The notes under the pieces: generated by a model
Database searches by the model: none
What the model was told of the DNA's origin: nothing
What the model saw: only the letters and a program-made list of their open reading frames with translations
Part shown: positions 33,151 through 44,269 of the stretch, in pieces
How the letters are laid out: each line of letters starts with the position of its first letter
Position numbering within the stretch: position 1 is the first letter of the stretch
Assembly (NCBI GenBank): GCA_964017125.1
Contig: OZ024908.1
Coordinates: 66,204,873 to 66,268,872, forward strand
Origin: Flabesymbios commensalis
Taxonomy: Eukaryota; Annelida; Polychaeta; Terebellida; Flabelligeridae
DNA: 64,000 bases
Reading direction: 5' to 3'
Made by a program: the position numbers and the translations under genes

Positions 33151-33597
33151 CTCTGAATGCGATTCCATTTGACAAACAAATATATATCTATTTAAAAGTG
33201 CAAAAGCTCAGTGGGGAATTTTGAAATTTGAAGTCTGAAGTCCGAAGTCTGAAGTCTAAAATTACAGTTCAGAATGGCATCCAAAAAACTCATACGCAAA
33301 AATCCAATCAATCTGTCATAATAAAAATAACCCAACAAATTCAAATTGGCCGCCACAAAAACTCATAAAACCTAGCCCAAATATTATTGTTCTTGAAAAG
33401 TCACAATTCCCCTCTAGTTTCTATTATCGCTTTTGTGTATACGTCGTATTGAATCAGCATGACTCAACATGTTAAAATATCTTGTAAGATCTTGAAACAC
33501 CTACTCAAAGGGAGGGAGCTAACGTGATCTAGAAAAAATAAAGGATGCCTGAAGTATGATGAATAATATTTTCTGGCTGTGATCATGGTGTCGCTCT

Positions 33598-33820
33598 TTA
33601 AACCCATAAAGCGCTACATTAAATAATTTTCACCCACTTGAAGTTGTGTCTCGCTACCGCGACCCACAACTTCAAGTGGGTGCAAATGATTCATGTTTGT
33701 TTAATTTGAGACCAAACATTTTGCAAACATTGCTGTTTCAACGCTCATTCTAAATAACAGTGACTTGATCGGCTAACAAAACGTATTAAAAACGTCTATA
33801 GTCGTGATTAGCAGTTTGCC
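33598..33820 (+). mobile_element. Family D hairpin element
   Basis: aacccataaagcgctac, then a perfect stem cacttgaagttgtg / cacaacttcaagtg (33635-33680) around tctcgctaccgcgacc, body gagaccaaacattttgc and gtctatagtcgtgattagc. The right TIR is degraded. Confidence 0.85.
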
Positions 33821-34285
33821 GGTCAAATTATTTGCTTGAAGTAAATATATTTGTCTACGCTTGAGTGTATTATAAATGAGGGAATTCCGCTCGAAGCGTG
33901 AATTACGACAGCCTAAGGCTCAAAATAACCTGAAATTTTAATGGGTGAATTCCTGCATGTTTCAGATTTGAAAAATTAGTAGTGATATTTCAGATTTGAT
34001 GAAAGTAATCACACTTTGAATTAAGTGTAATTAGCGCAGCTTCCTTTAGTTTTTGCTAGCGTCAAAGATTCTGGACTGCTACTACATAGAGATTTTGAGT
34101 CCACCCATATTTTCTTTATGCTAGAAATGATAGTCACACCATGAATTCTGTTGGGAGTCAAAAAGCATGTTGCGCAGGAAATGAGGCTAATTTCCTGGTT
34201 GATCGCTAGGGGTCCCTGAATGTCAACGACAACGATCAGCCGTCAGACAGCGGCTTGTTCTGGAGATTAGTTCTTTCCTTCTCGT

Positions 34286-34394
34286 CCCATAAAACGCGAG
34301 ATATTGGGCCAAAGTTGGGTTAATGTTGAGCCAGCGTCGTAGACGCTGGAACAACTTCAACCCAACATCGGCACAATCTCTCGGACATGCTGGG
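34286..34394. mobile_element. Hairpin element, family G
   Basis: cccataaaacgcgagatatt, ttgggttaatgttgagccag and their mirrored right half, with centre gcgtcgtagacgctgg and right end catgctggg. Confidence 0.85.
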
Positions 34395-34399
34395 TGAAT

Positions 34400-35985
34400 A
34401 CAGACTGATCTGTATGGCAGGACACCTCGTCTGTCGTATCAGGGTGGCAAAACGCTCATGGAAAATTGGCACCAACTATTTTGGCAAAAATCTGGCCGTG
34501 TGACCAACTTTGGTGTGACGATAACCATTGTCGGTGCTTACACTATTAAAACATTTTAATTTTAATGTTTTATCGCTTAGTGTACGAAAATATACTTTGT
34601 AAAGGTTGTTTAGTATATAGTACATACTTATTTTTATACACAGCATTAAAACAACATTATAGGCTTGTGCCGATTGTGTAAACTATAGTCATAATTATAA
34701 TCTACTGAATTCAACTTTTTTTCATACTAATTAATTCTATATTCAGTTGCATCCACTCTTTAGCCGATTAGGCCTTGGGCTGTTTAAAGAAATAGAAATT
34801 CGCTGCACCCTCCCACTCTGACATACGCTTCATGGTATTCCCTTTTTCCTAGACATATAAACTATAAATTTCAGAACATTTACATGTCCAAAATATGTCA
34901 TTTTAACCCATTTAAAACAATAGCATCAAAAATAACTTGTGACAATTATTATTTGAAAATCGTCGCACAAAAATACATACAAAAATCTTCTGAAAAACGA
35001 CCAATATATCTACGATAGCTGTGTAGATGAGGCAAAATCGGAACAAAATGAGCAGAAAATTTAAAATTTACAAATAGAGCATTTAAATAAAATTTTATTT
35101 AAAAAAATAACATTTTTTTAACTTTGATATACTGAGCTTTAGATAGAGTAATGTTAAATATATAAATGTACTTTTTAAAACGATAAGTCAAACATTGGGG
35201 TATATAATGTACTCAATTTACAGTATTTTTATACAGTATCGAAATGATGTTTTTGACCTTTTTGTCTATTTCATTTTCTTCGCCTTATCGTATGTTAATA
35301 TTGTAGGCTAATAGTTGAATAAGAGATAAATAACAATTATTGAAGGTATTTATACCCAGATAAATATAATGACTTCTATAGCGCCAGCATCTCAGCAATA
35401 TTGATACTCAATGGCGCTGGAATAACGAATTATAAAACAAAAATAAACTGTTGGAGCATTTTTTTGTAGTGGGCTAATATGACACCTTAGACTTGTGAGC
35501 CAACTGGCTTCAATTCAAAGTCTGAGTCATCATCAGAATCCTAAATCACATTTGTTGCATCAACTTCTATCGCGTTAGCACATAGAGATTTCATCCACAG
35601 CACCGGTACCTTTTTGGGTATTACGACGGCATGTGCATCTTTTATCTTTGCAACTTTTGCACTTACAGCTAGATACTCAATAGAACACATTTGGGGAGAT
35701 ATTTGAGGTAACGCCATATTGCAGCTTGATAGTTAGAACGCATAATATGCATCTACACATGGGGACAGACGTGATGGATCTGATGTGAGCAATCAGAATA
35801 GATAATGCCTCGATTCTTTGACACCATGCTATTGCTTATGCACATAGATGGTACCATGCATGAGTACGTTGTTAACTTAAATAAACATGTTGCCTATTTT
35901 CAACTGTTGAAACACCCTGTGAACTTGTTCCAGATTTCGGATTAAAAATGTGTAGTACTTTGCAGATAAAAAAAACAGTAGTAAC
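34400..35985. other. No gene recognised; one LINE/SINE tail remnant
   Basis: AT-rich intron DNA. At 35370-35430, 'cttctatagcgccagcatct' and 'aatggcgctgg' resemble, on the minus strand, the ggcgctatagaag 3' ends of the LINEs in this window. Nothing else recognised. Confidence 0.45.
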
Positions 35986-36175
35986 CACCAAAGGGCGGAG
36001 ATATTCAATTTAAATTCCCTCCTCTCCCACTTGTACTTGTGTCTCACTGACGCGACCCACCGCTTCACGTGGTAAAATTATTTTAATTTGGCAAAATGCA
36101 ACCCAATAAATTTTCAAAATCTCAGCGTGACTGAGACACGTTTCAGCTTTAAAAGTTAGGCCTACATTTCCATGA
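35985..36175 (+). mobile_element. Decayed family D element
   Basis: cccacttgtacttgtgtctc and actgacgcgacccaccgctt followed by cacgtgg represent the stem, with about 70% identity to the D and A stems. TIRs lost. Confidence 0.5.
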
Positions 36176-36370
36176 CAAATACATTTTTAATGATTTGTAT
36201 CTATGTCAACAACATATCTATCTGTCGGTCTGTACTGCTCATAGAAATGTTGCCTTCTAGTCAGTGCTTGATACCATTATTATGAGGTATTGTCTCGAAT
36301 CTTTAGTGCTGACTTCCACATTATCGTTTCAGCTAGTCTCCCATCACTTCCATCACGAAGCCATACATGT

Positions 36371-36441
36371 CCCCTAGCAGCCAGAGTGTCACATGTGACA
36401 CTCATATGAGTGGCACATGTGACACTCTGGCCGCTAGCGGT
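36371..36441. repeat. Near-perfect 52-bp palindrome with imperfect outer arms
   Basis: ccagagtgtcacatgtgaca pairs with tgccacatgtgacactctgg (one-base difference) around ctcatatgag. Outer arms (ccctagcag and ccgctagcgg) are imperfect. cacatgtg occurs twice and is itself a palindrome. Confidence 0.85.
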
Positions 36442-36777
36442 CGATATTGTCACGAACAGACTCTGGCCCTCGCCCTGGTGCCTAGTGCGCACAATCACCA
36501 CTAGATGCCACTCACATATAACCAGATCAATCAATCAAATTACCCAGAGGGTGCTGCGCTGGTAATTTAATTTCCGGGCCTTCAGTTCGAGGCCTGACCA
36601 GACATCGGCGTCCTCAGAACCACAGAGCCGTCCAAACGAGGAAATTAAATAACGTATGGATATAATAAATTTAAAAATCCTTTTATCGCCTCCCTTCGTA
36701 AGTGCTGGATAATTTCAATTATCGCGAATTATGCTTCAATATAGATAGAAATGCATGTATACGTATCCCACTGTTAC

Positions 36778-37016
36778 TTAACCTGTTTTCCTCGAAGTTA
36801 TCCGATTTAAATTTTTACCCACTTCAAGTTGTGTGTCGCTACTGCGACCCACAGCTTCAAGTGGTTGAAAATAAATAGATGTTTAATTTTGAGATACATC
36901 ATTTACAAATATTGATGTTTAAACGCTCATTTCATTACCAATGACAGTAATTTAACCTGCTAATAAAACAGATTACTAACGACAATTATAGACGTGCTTA
37001 GAGGTTAGAGGGTTAA
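36778..37016 (+). mobile_element. TTAA hairpin element, family D
   Basis: 239 bp from TTAACCTGTTTTCC to gagggTTAA. Stem ttcaagttgtg / cacagcttcaagtgg at about 36824-36866 around tcgctactgcgacc. Body like 31252-31487. Confidence 0.88.
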
Positions 37017-37100
37017 AGTGAAGTACAACAATGGCCAATATTTTGGTAGAATACCGTCAGTTTTGATAGAAAAATCTAGTATTATCTTTTTTCCCATTAA

Positions 37101-37210
37101 CCCAGTAAAAACAAAACATCTGTATACCATTTATACAACCGCGGCCCAACGTCTTCGACGTTGGTCCAACATTGTATAATTGCTTTGCAAATGATTTGTG
37201 CTTAGTGGGA
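37101..37210. mobile_element. Hairpin element, family G
   Basis: cccagtaaaaacaaaacatc with ccaacgtcttcgacgttgg at the centre. The right arm is partly eroded (caaatgatttgtgcttagtggg). Confidence 0.75.
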
Positions 37211-37225
37211 AGGGCTGTTGATTTG

Positions 37226-37323
37226 GTCAAGTGAATCATAAAAATACTGCTCTGGAAAATCGAAAGGCAGTGACTGCTTATTTGTTAAGTATGCAGATAC
37301 TGCCTTTTGTCTTTGCACGCCAA
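37226..37323. mobile_element. Palindromic element, family E
   Basis: tactgctctggaaaatcgaa and ggcagtgactgctta pair with gcagatactgccttttgtct and tttgcacgcc. Some arm mismatches. Confidence 0.7.
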
Positions 37324-37632
37324 GATAGTATAGATGTCAACATGTTTAAAATTTATTTCGAGCAGAAAGAAAGGCGCTAGAGATTCAACAATGTATTAAG
37401 CAAATAATGGATGATGGTCATTGATCGAAGATAGCTGTGTTAATCTTAATCAATTATACCGCAGATTTGACGAAAACAACATGGTTGATTGGATGATAAA
37501 TTACGAGAACGTATAAGAATATGCAGTTGTTCCATTGCGTATGCCAATTGTAACTTAACAATTACATCAACATTTTCAGCGAGCTGTTCACATCAGATAG
37601 GAATATCAGAATAATGCGTATTTATCAGCCCT

Positions 37633-37851
37633 TTACCCTTAAAGCGCTGAAATACTTTCGTATAAACCATGCAGAGAATATGTGTTTTTTTAGTTTAAAG
37701 TCATCATCATAATGTCTTAGTTAGCTCGTTATGATTCATTTGAATACCTATGTTATGGGTCTACAGCCATCATAAATATTTTCACTCTTACAGTACGGGG
37801 ATCTACTTTAGATCTAATGTCTAATGTCGATCCCCGGGCTATAAGGGTTAG
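37633..37851 (+). mobile_element. Family B element with a lost stem
   Basis: Left TTACCCTTAAAGCGCTGAAA, body catttgaatacctatgtt, right ggctataagggTTAG. The stem, about 60 bp in other copies, is reduced to gatctactttagatctaatg plus a short duplicate (ctaatgt twice). Deletion of the palindromic part is evident. Confidence 0.82.
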
Positions 37852-38234
37852 CCTGCTATATATAGGTCCTACGTGTCATCTGAAAAATTGGAAAAACAAA
37901 TCTCACTACCCATTATAATCAGGAGGTTTTCGTTTTCAATTTGCTACATTATATTGGGGTATTTTTTTAGAAACTATTTACCGTGTTTACCACGAGGTGA
38001 TAATTGCGGCAGCAATTCACAAATTTAAAATGGCCTCCGCCCGGACATCAGCGTCTTTTCCTTGTAAGCACGTTTCCCAGCTATTTTATTCGCGCAAAGA
38101 TGTGAAATGTTAACGCGTTTCCCACCACAAGGAGAATAAAAACAACTTTCTGAAATATTCAAGTGTGATAATTTCAAATAAAAGCTTGATGTATACAAGC
38201 GACGGGAAAGCCTGGAAGGTACTGATTGAGGTAC

Positions 38235-38483
38235 TTAACCTTTTCAAGCCTGAATTTACCATTGTCACCTTCATCAATTACAAGCCGCGAATTGCTGTCG
38301 CGATTCTCGACTTGTAGTGGATGAAGATGATTTGATGTGGGTTAAAAATTAAAGAAAATTTCTTATGTACAAATCATTTTCATGGAAATTTTTGTTCTAA
38401 AACCCCTAGTTGTAGGAGAATTAGGTCTGTATTCAGGGCTGGAAAATGATGCTTTAATGCATCGTTAGGGCTTAAAGGGTTAA
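38235..38483 (+). mobile_element. TTAA hairpin element, family C
   Basis: 249 bp from TTAACCTTTTCAAGCCTG to ggcttaaagggTTAA, both TTAA intact. Stem catcaattacaagccgcg / cgacttgtagtggatgaag at 38270-38331. Close to 24886-25137. Confidence 0.92.
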
Positions 38484-38513
38484 TCCATTCCACTTAAAAT
38501 ATTATGATTCATT

Positions 38514-38665
38514 TTAACCCTTTCAACGCTAAGTACGACTATAGTCGTTTTTGATCTGTTTTATTAGCAGGTCAAGTTACTGTTAATGAGAATAAAGCGT
38601 CTTTAAACATCAACATATATTTGAAAATGTTTTGATTTGAATTAAGCAAATATGGGTGACTTTAA
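38514..38665 (-). mobile_element. Truncated family D element, reversed
   Basis: TTAACCCTTTCAACGCTAAG, cgactatagtcg, then gtcaagttactgttaatgag and 'aaacatcaacatatatttg' match the D body read in reverse. The stem end is missing. It runs into the following B element at TTAA 38662-38665. Confidence 0.8.
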
Positions 38666-38907
38666 TCCTTACTGTGCGGGGATAGACTTTAGTCGTCAGA
38701 ATCTGACGTCTGTAGACGTCAGATTCTGACGACTAAAGTCTATCCCCGCACAGTAAGAGTACAAATATTTCTATTGGCCGTAGACCCATAACATGGGTAT
38801 TCAAAGGAATCAGAAAGAGCTGACTAAGACATTTATGATGATTACAAACTGATAAAAAACCTTTGGCCTCCGAGGTTTTCAAAAAAATTGAGCGCTTTAA
38901 GGGTTAG
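38662..38907 (-). mobile_element. TTAA hairpin element, family B, next to an otp exon
   Basis: 246 bp, reversed: TTAATCCTTACTGTGCGGGG, stem ctttagtcgtcagaatctga / tcagattctgacgactaaag (38689-38742), body catttatgatgattacaaac, right end gcgctttaagggTTAG. It ends 27 bp before the last base of the otp exon, so it lies just inside the intron beside the splice donor. Confidence 0.92.
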
Positions 38908-38934
38908 GCCGCTTAGGGTTGAGCTATAACTCAC

Positions 38935-39428
38935 CTGTACTCTCGACTCCGTCAAAGATACCCTCAAAGCCAGCTCCTCCCTCATGAAGATATCAGGGTA
39001 GTGGGTCTTGGCGAAAGCTATCTCCAACTCATTCAGCTGCGCCGGGGTGAACCGGGTTCGATGCCGCTTCTGCTTGCCGTTTTTGTCCAGGTCCCCACCA
39101 GATGGGGCTTGTGGTTGTTCACCCCCGGTCCGGTTCTCTGTCACGGCCGTCGGAGGTGCTGGGGTATCACCACCAGAGGGGGTTGAAGAGAGTAGGGTTG
39201 TAGACCCCGTGGGTGTTTTCTGCGCCTGCGGTTGAGTCTGTCTTTGTATTTGATGTGGCTGCTGCGATGGTACGTGGTTGACATGCTGCTGTTGCTGCTG
39301 CTGTTGTTGCTGTTGCTGCTGCTGCTGCTGCTGATGTTGATGATGTGAGGGTTGCTGATGCTGCTGGTGCGTGTGAAGCTGGTGATGGTGAGAATGTGGA
39401 TCTAGTAACCCTGTCTCTATCACCCCGT
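38935..39428 (-). CDS. otp: Orthopedia homeobox, exon with N-terminal region and homeodomain residues 1-46
   Basis: Reads (x)[16 protein letters not shown], a His/Gln-rich stretch with an uninterrupted run of 16 Gln, a Pro/Thr/Ser/Gly-rich linker, [15 protein letters not shown] and the homeodomain through LTESRVQ. Homeodomain residue 1 is about residue 118 after the first in-frame valine, so the exon ends exactly at residue 46. The acceptor is ...tttttcag at 39431-39429 and the donor is CAG|GTGAGT at 38935/38934. The codon at the 5' edge is split. Variant: homeodomain residues 18-19 are Ile-Ala ([18 protein letters not shown]) where Otp homologues usually have Arg-Ser. No start methionine lies in the exon; an upstream exon is needed. 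The Gln run is coded by mixed CAG/CAA, so it is prone to length change. Confidence 0.93.
39283..39341 (-). repeat. CAG/CAA microsatellite encoding polyglutamine in otp
   Basis: On the plus strand it appears as mixed ctg and ttg triplets. It encodes 16 consecutive Gln in the Otp N-terminal region, with further Gln/His around it. Confidence 0.9.
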
Positions 39429-39500
39429 CTGAAAAACATAGAAACGAGTCATTATCACACAGTGATCACCAACAATATATATATCACGAGAAGTATGTTG

Positions 39501-39553
39501 TACTGCAAAGTCAAAAGGAATTATCTTTGCCTTTTGACTTCGCACGGCAGTAC
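39501..39553. mobile_element. Short family E palindrome beside an otp exon
   Basis: tactgcaaagtcaaaagg pairs with ccttttgacttcgcacggca. It lies 72 bp upstream (in the sense of otp transcription) of the exon at 38935-39428. Confidence 0.75.
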
Positions 39554-39913
39554 AGCGTATCACACAAAACAACTTCTACAACGTTGAAAATGTTCATTGA
39601 AAATATGATAAAATGCCATCATCTTCGAATAAATGGTGACCTAACTTTTATTTCTTGAACATCATCTGCTGCTTATCTAACAGTCCTTATAGATATTAAT
39701 ACACAACATATACAGTCATAAACAACAGGTTTGTAATTGTATTCTCCAAATGTAGGAAATCAGGAGGAAATTATGACTATGTCATACTCTCGAATGACAT
39801 CAACTGTTCTTTGTAATTTTGGACAAAAAAAATATTTTCAGATTTCTGAACAGGTCGAATATGAGACCTAAATAATCCACTAGGAGCAGGATGAACGACA
39901 TATAAGACATAAT

Positions 39914-40157
39914 ATAACCCTTAAACCGCCGGTGCCGCATATATTCGGGTTTTAATTTTTTTAGCACATTATCTAACACCTTTTAAACCGGTTAAAGATT
40001 AAATGTGACATCAATCAGCAATATTTGAAAACAATTGACCTCCATTTTGGCAAATCTGAATAATTTTCACTCCCTTGAAGTTGTGGATCGCGTCAGCGAG
40101 ACACAACTTCAAGTGGGCGAAAATTCAAATTGAATAACTTGGCGGTTAAAGGGTTAA
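39914..40157 (+). mobile_element. TTAA hairpin element, family A
   Basis: ATAACCCTTAAACCGCCGG ... ggcggttaaagggTTAA, stem at 40074-40116, all family A landmarks present. Confidence 0.92.
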
Positions 40158-40159
40158 AC

Positions 40160-40592
40160 CATTCAAAATAAATTGGATTGGTCACGTAACATATTATACG
40201 GAGCATTTAAACTTATATGTTAGTTATTTAACCTATTTGAGATGCCATTGACATTGAAATTGACTGTATATTTACTTGGTCAACACAACTGACATCGAGC
40301 AAACCTGAGGTGGCAAGTATGCACTGAAAAAAACACATCCAAGTTAAGACGTGCTAAAGTCCTAGCTTGAGTACTGGTATTAAAAAGCATATGTTACTGT
40401 TTTTACAGACTCTTCATGCGTACCAATTTTTTCTATTTTATCATATTACGCTGACGATGATTTAATCTCTGAGGACGATTCAGGTTAATTTGAATCCTCA
40501 TTCCATGTAAAAGAGCTTCGCGGAAAGGTAATTATAAGTGATATGTAGAAACATTGAGAGTCAGAGCCAAGGATCAGAGAGACGAAGACAGA
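40160..40592. other. No recognised feature
   Basis: AT-rich DNA with no repeat or coding segment recognised. Confidence 0.5.
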
Positions 40593-41062
40593 AAGAATGA
40601 ATGAATGAAATCTTATATAGCGTATGTATCCAGCTGCAAGCTGTTCAGAGCGCTGAACATCGGGAGAAACGTAGCAAAGCCTGTTATCATTTAAATTCCA
40701 ACCCAGTCTCCTGTGAGATATACAGTTGAGCTGCCATTGAGGCGCATGAAGCTACTTTTTATTCCAAACAAATTAGCCTTATGTGGCAAGTGCTACTCAC
40801 ACATTGTGTATTTTCTGGGGTCTCGCCGGATGGAAAGTGCGCCTACGTCCATTGAGGTTCTTATACGTCCCAACTATAGGTCAGTCAGACGAGCCATCTG
40901 ATTTACGTGATTCTCTGAGCCCCACGACACAACATCGCTGCACGCATGTCCTCGTGTATGCAGCACCTGGTAGTGGCAGACGGTCACCCAGCTAATTATG
41001 GACCGGGCCCGACGTTTCTTAACTCCAGTGATCGAGCCGACACCGATGAGCTAACGCCGTAT
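40593..41062 (-). mobile_element. 5S rRNA-derived SINE (SINE3-like)
   Basis: Read on the minus strand, 41060-40958 resembles the 3' two thirds of 5S rRNA: gagttaagaaacgtcgggcc, then ctgggtgacc, then accaggtgctgc, covering the internal promoter region (A box, intermediate element, C box). A ~300-bp unrelated body follows. The 3' end holds gcgctctgaacagcttgcag, catacgctatataag and a terminal (attc)n run, like the 3' tails of CR1/L2-type LINEs. This head-body-tail order is that of 5S-derived SINEs (SINE3 class). Many substitutions suggest an old copy. An isolated 5S pseudogene is less likely because of the tail. Confidence 0.75.
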
Positions 41063-41064
41063 TC

Positions 41065-41640
41065 CGCATATACAAAAACAGTGTGAGCTAGAAGTCCTGA
41101 AGAATCATAACTTATCTCATCATGGTAGATTTGTACTTGATAATTTGCTTTCAAATTTTGATAGTGATAACGTAGATAAATTTGTTTATATATTTGATAT
41201 TGGATGTGTATGAACTATGGCTAGAGTATATATACTATTGTAAATACTGGTAAAGTAATTGGATACAAAGTATATTACCTAACTGATAGCAGAAATAAAT
41301 ACTGTTTTTCTGCTGATAGGGTCAATTAAATGAGGCCAGTAAGATCATTGAAGACTATGCCATCAGTCACCTTTTAACCCAGCCTCCTTCTCAGGACCAG
41401 ACTAGCACAGCTAGTTGACCCTGCCACAGAGCTTTTATAATCTCTTCTGTAATTGCTGCGTTCTAATAGGGCCTTAAAAACTGGTGACTCGTGACCCACA
41501 CCTCACCCTGAAACTATGTCAAGTTTGAGGTTTCCTTGCACCTATGAGAGACAAGCTTACATAATTGTGTCTCTCTTATACTGGGCTATGCATGGTTAGC
41601 ATTATATGCCTAGTATTATTATGGCTTTTACATGCAATCA
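41065..41640. other. No recognised feature
   Basis: AT-rich DNA. No gene or repeat recognised. Confidence 0.5.
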
Positions 41641-42078
41641 ACCTGTGTTGTACTATAGTTGGTCCATCCTATACAATGTCGGCCCAGCTTAAAAGCAACA
41701 TTGGGTCTGCGTCTTTTCTTTGTGTTATTGTAGACTTTTTGCTTTTGTGTGAGACAAAGATACCAGCAGAATTGGCACAGTGATTGTAACAACCACTATT
41801 TGTTTAATGTTGGGACATCATCTCAGATTGTGGATTAACATGAAGCCAGGGCTGGGTCTTAGTTCTTTCTGGTGTGCAGTCTCTGTCAGCACGATGCACT
41901 GACCCAACATTGGTTTAACGTTGGGTCATTGTTTGCGACACAAACTCAACATTAAGAAAGCATTTGGCCGGTGTAGACATATTGTGTTTACGCTGTGGGA
42001 TTGACAATGGTGGATTGATGTATGTCAATCTTATACGACGCTGGCCCAAGATAAAATCAACATTGACCATGTGTTTAG
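41640..42078. mobile_element. Degenerate family G remnants
   Basis: At 41645-41730, gttgtactatagttgg, caatgtcggcccagc and aaaagcaacattgggtct keep G arms. At 41895-42075, gacccaacattggtttaacg, acgacgctggcccaag and aaaatcaacattgacca are similar. Ends are not definable. Confidence 0.45.
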
Positions 42079-42079
42079 A

Positions 42080-43970
42080 ATGTATATTCCAACTTATATA
42101 ATACATCTATACTAGGAGAATAGTCGATGCACATGATACATGTACAGATGTAGGCTTATATCTCATCAGAAAATACTGACAGGAGCATATAATGTCAGGA
42201 CTAAATATTCACAGGATGTCAGGCCAAGTTGGACACGAAATATAGCATTTTGAATGTAATGATGTAGTCAGACCCCTCCCTGGTCCACCCCACCCTCTCT
42301 TAAACATGTTAAAAAAAGCTGGTAATTTCATGAAAATAGTCACGTGCCCGGCCATGTGTACTCATTGGCCTGACCATGTGGCTTAGAATGTCAAGGACAC
42401 CAATTTGTTAGGTATTGCTTTATTGGCCAGATAACAAAAATAAGGTCAAATTCATAAATATTTCTACAAAACACATTCTACAGTCTAATCAATCAGAGCC
42501 ACTAGCTGACGCTAGTGGAAGGATAGTGGATCTGATGAATGAGAATGCATTTAGCCATAACCGTGGGGATGCTTTTCATTTTGAAGACAGAAGTCAAAAT
42601 GATAAATAAAGGGAAAAATGCAGAAGAAACAGTATGAAACAATGACCAATTGTCAGGCCCGCACTACAAATATAGTTAAGATAAATCTTGATTTGTGTAA
42701 TGAAAATGCGAGAAAATTAAACTAATCTTAATTTCAAGATTCTGATTGGGATGGGCACCATGGGATGATTCTGATGGGCACCAGAGTTTTTCTGAATTTG
42801 GTGATTAAACTATTGATGTTGGCATGTACGTTGTAGTACTCATAAAGATTAAAAGAGTAAGGAATCAGTTGAATAGTTTCTATCTTTGGGTAAATGAGTA
42901 AATTTGATGTATAATTAAAAAAATGATTTTAAATTATCAAATATCAGACAAACGGCCCATGCTAAAAAAAACTTCTTGGTGGGAGAGGTATCAGTCATTT
43001 TATGCAGTTTCTAAAGAGACAATGGGGAATACTTGACACGACTGGACAATGATAATACATGACACTAATTCAGGTGCAAATGAAAGTATTGAAGCTATAA
43101 AGTAGTTGGTTTGTACCGAAGAAAACAAGTATAGCGTAGCTGACGAGTTTGTGATGCATTACCTTATTTATTTGTCAAGTAAGCTTTCAAAAAGTCATCT
43201 AGAGAGACGTGGCATCTATTTCATATCACCATAAAGTCGCGGAGCTATTGTTTTGCCAGTAAAAATAAATCTTTAGTAAGCTCGATGTAACATGAAAAAA
43301 TAATTTGATCAGTTTCGGTTTGACTGAGGTTCTCTTTTAAGTGCCAGATAGTTTAGCCATATCGTATTGTTAAAAAACACGTGAAGTAAATTATGTTGTT
43401 AAGATCTTCGATATATAAACGTATGTTCGGCACTGTGTCAAAAAACATGTTCAGGAAATATTATGATTGAATAGTGATTAAATAAAGGGAGATTTTTTTA
43501 ACAAATAATCCGATTTTCAATTCGATCGAAAAAATCTGGCCTCATGCTGTTTAGAAAAAAAATATTTGACTTGGGTACAACTCAACAGTATCGTACAGTA
43601 TTGCGTATCGCGGATAAAAAATTGGCTGAAGAAAGCACACATTTTTTTTTGACAAACTGTGAAAAAATAATCTGTCAGGAATTTGTTTTCCAGCCCGCTC
43701 CCCCAGAGATTAAATGGTCGTTCCTTAAGTCAGCTTGCCTTAAATGATAATGAGCACAATCTTATCATTATACATATATACACAGCTATAAACATAACGT
43801 TATCAATAGCTATAATCAATAGCGCACGTGTTATAATTAGTATAATGTGCATTGAAAATGTGAGCGTTATATGCTATAGAAACATTTCAATTTAATTATT
43901 ATGAATATATGCAATATTACATATACTTTTCCTGTATAACTTTCCACCTTCTATTAAGCGTTCAATAGCC
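42080..43970. other. No recognised gene
   Basis: AT-rich DNA. Two open frames (42415-42609 and 43544-43747, plus strand) have mixed composition but match no family I know and lack convincing splice sites. I do not call them. Confidence 0.5.
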
Positions 43971-43974
43971 AGAT

Positions 43975-44240
43975 AAGATTAAGCTCACATGATCTAGAGA
44001 TCGAAAGGGGAAGAGGAACGCGCCCCAAACCTACACCTGCTTGTGGACATTACTGTTATCAATGTACGACGAAAGTAGAAGACGAAATCCATTTCTTAAT
44101 AGAATGCCCTACGTACGATGACATACAAAACGATTTTATTTTTCCAACCCGAATATACCCCCTAGTGACAAATTTAGCACCCTATTGAATTAAGAAAATA
44201 AAGACAAAATTGTACAATTTAGGACTCGCGCGCCCTCCAA
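43975..44240 (+). pseudogene. Non-LTR retrotransposon C-terminal fragment with CCHC-like motif
   Basis: Translates to PTPACGHYCYQC, then VEDEIHFLIECPTYDD. The spacing C-x2-C ... H-x4-C with EDE.HFL.ECP is a hallmark of the C-terminal zinc-knuckle region of several LINE clades. Only the 3' end remains and no RT core is visible upstream. Tail sequences repeat twice nearby ('agacagacgtctttga' at 44370 and 'gacagacatctttgaa' at 44286). Confidence 0.65.
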
Positions 44241-44269
44241 TGTAGGAAAGATTTATTGACAAAAGTGAT

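Larger units (their letters stand above)
16807..38934 (-). other. otp: otp intron (22.1 kb) interrupting the homeobox
   Basis: Bounded by a good donor (CAG|GTGAGT, read on the minus strand at 38935/38934) and acceptor (cag at 16809-16807). It carries more than 20 hairpin elements of families A-G in both orientations, a minisatellite, G-rich tracts and a LINE tail. No other exon was recognised in it. Confidence 0.9.

Noticed and set aside
40950-41062. Functional 5S rRNA gene
   Set aside because: The 5' third is unrecognisable, there are many substitutions, and it continues into a SINE body with a LINE-like tail.
42415-43747. Small host genes at 42415-42609 and 43544-43747
   Set aside because: No homology, splice sites or start context recognised; compatible with chance frames.
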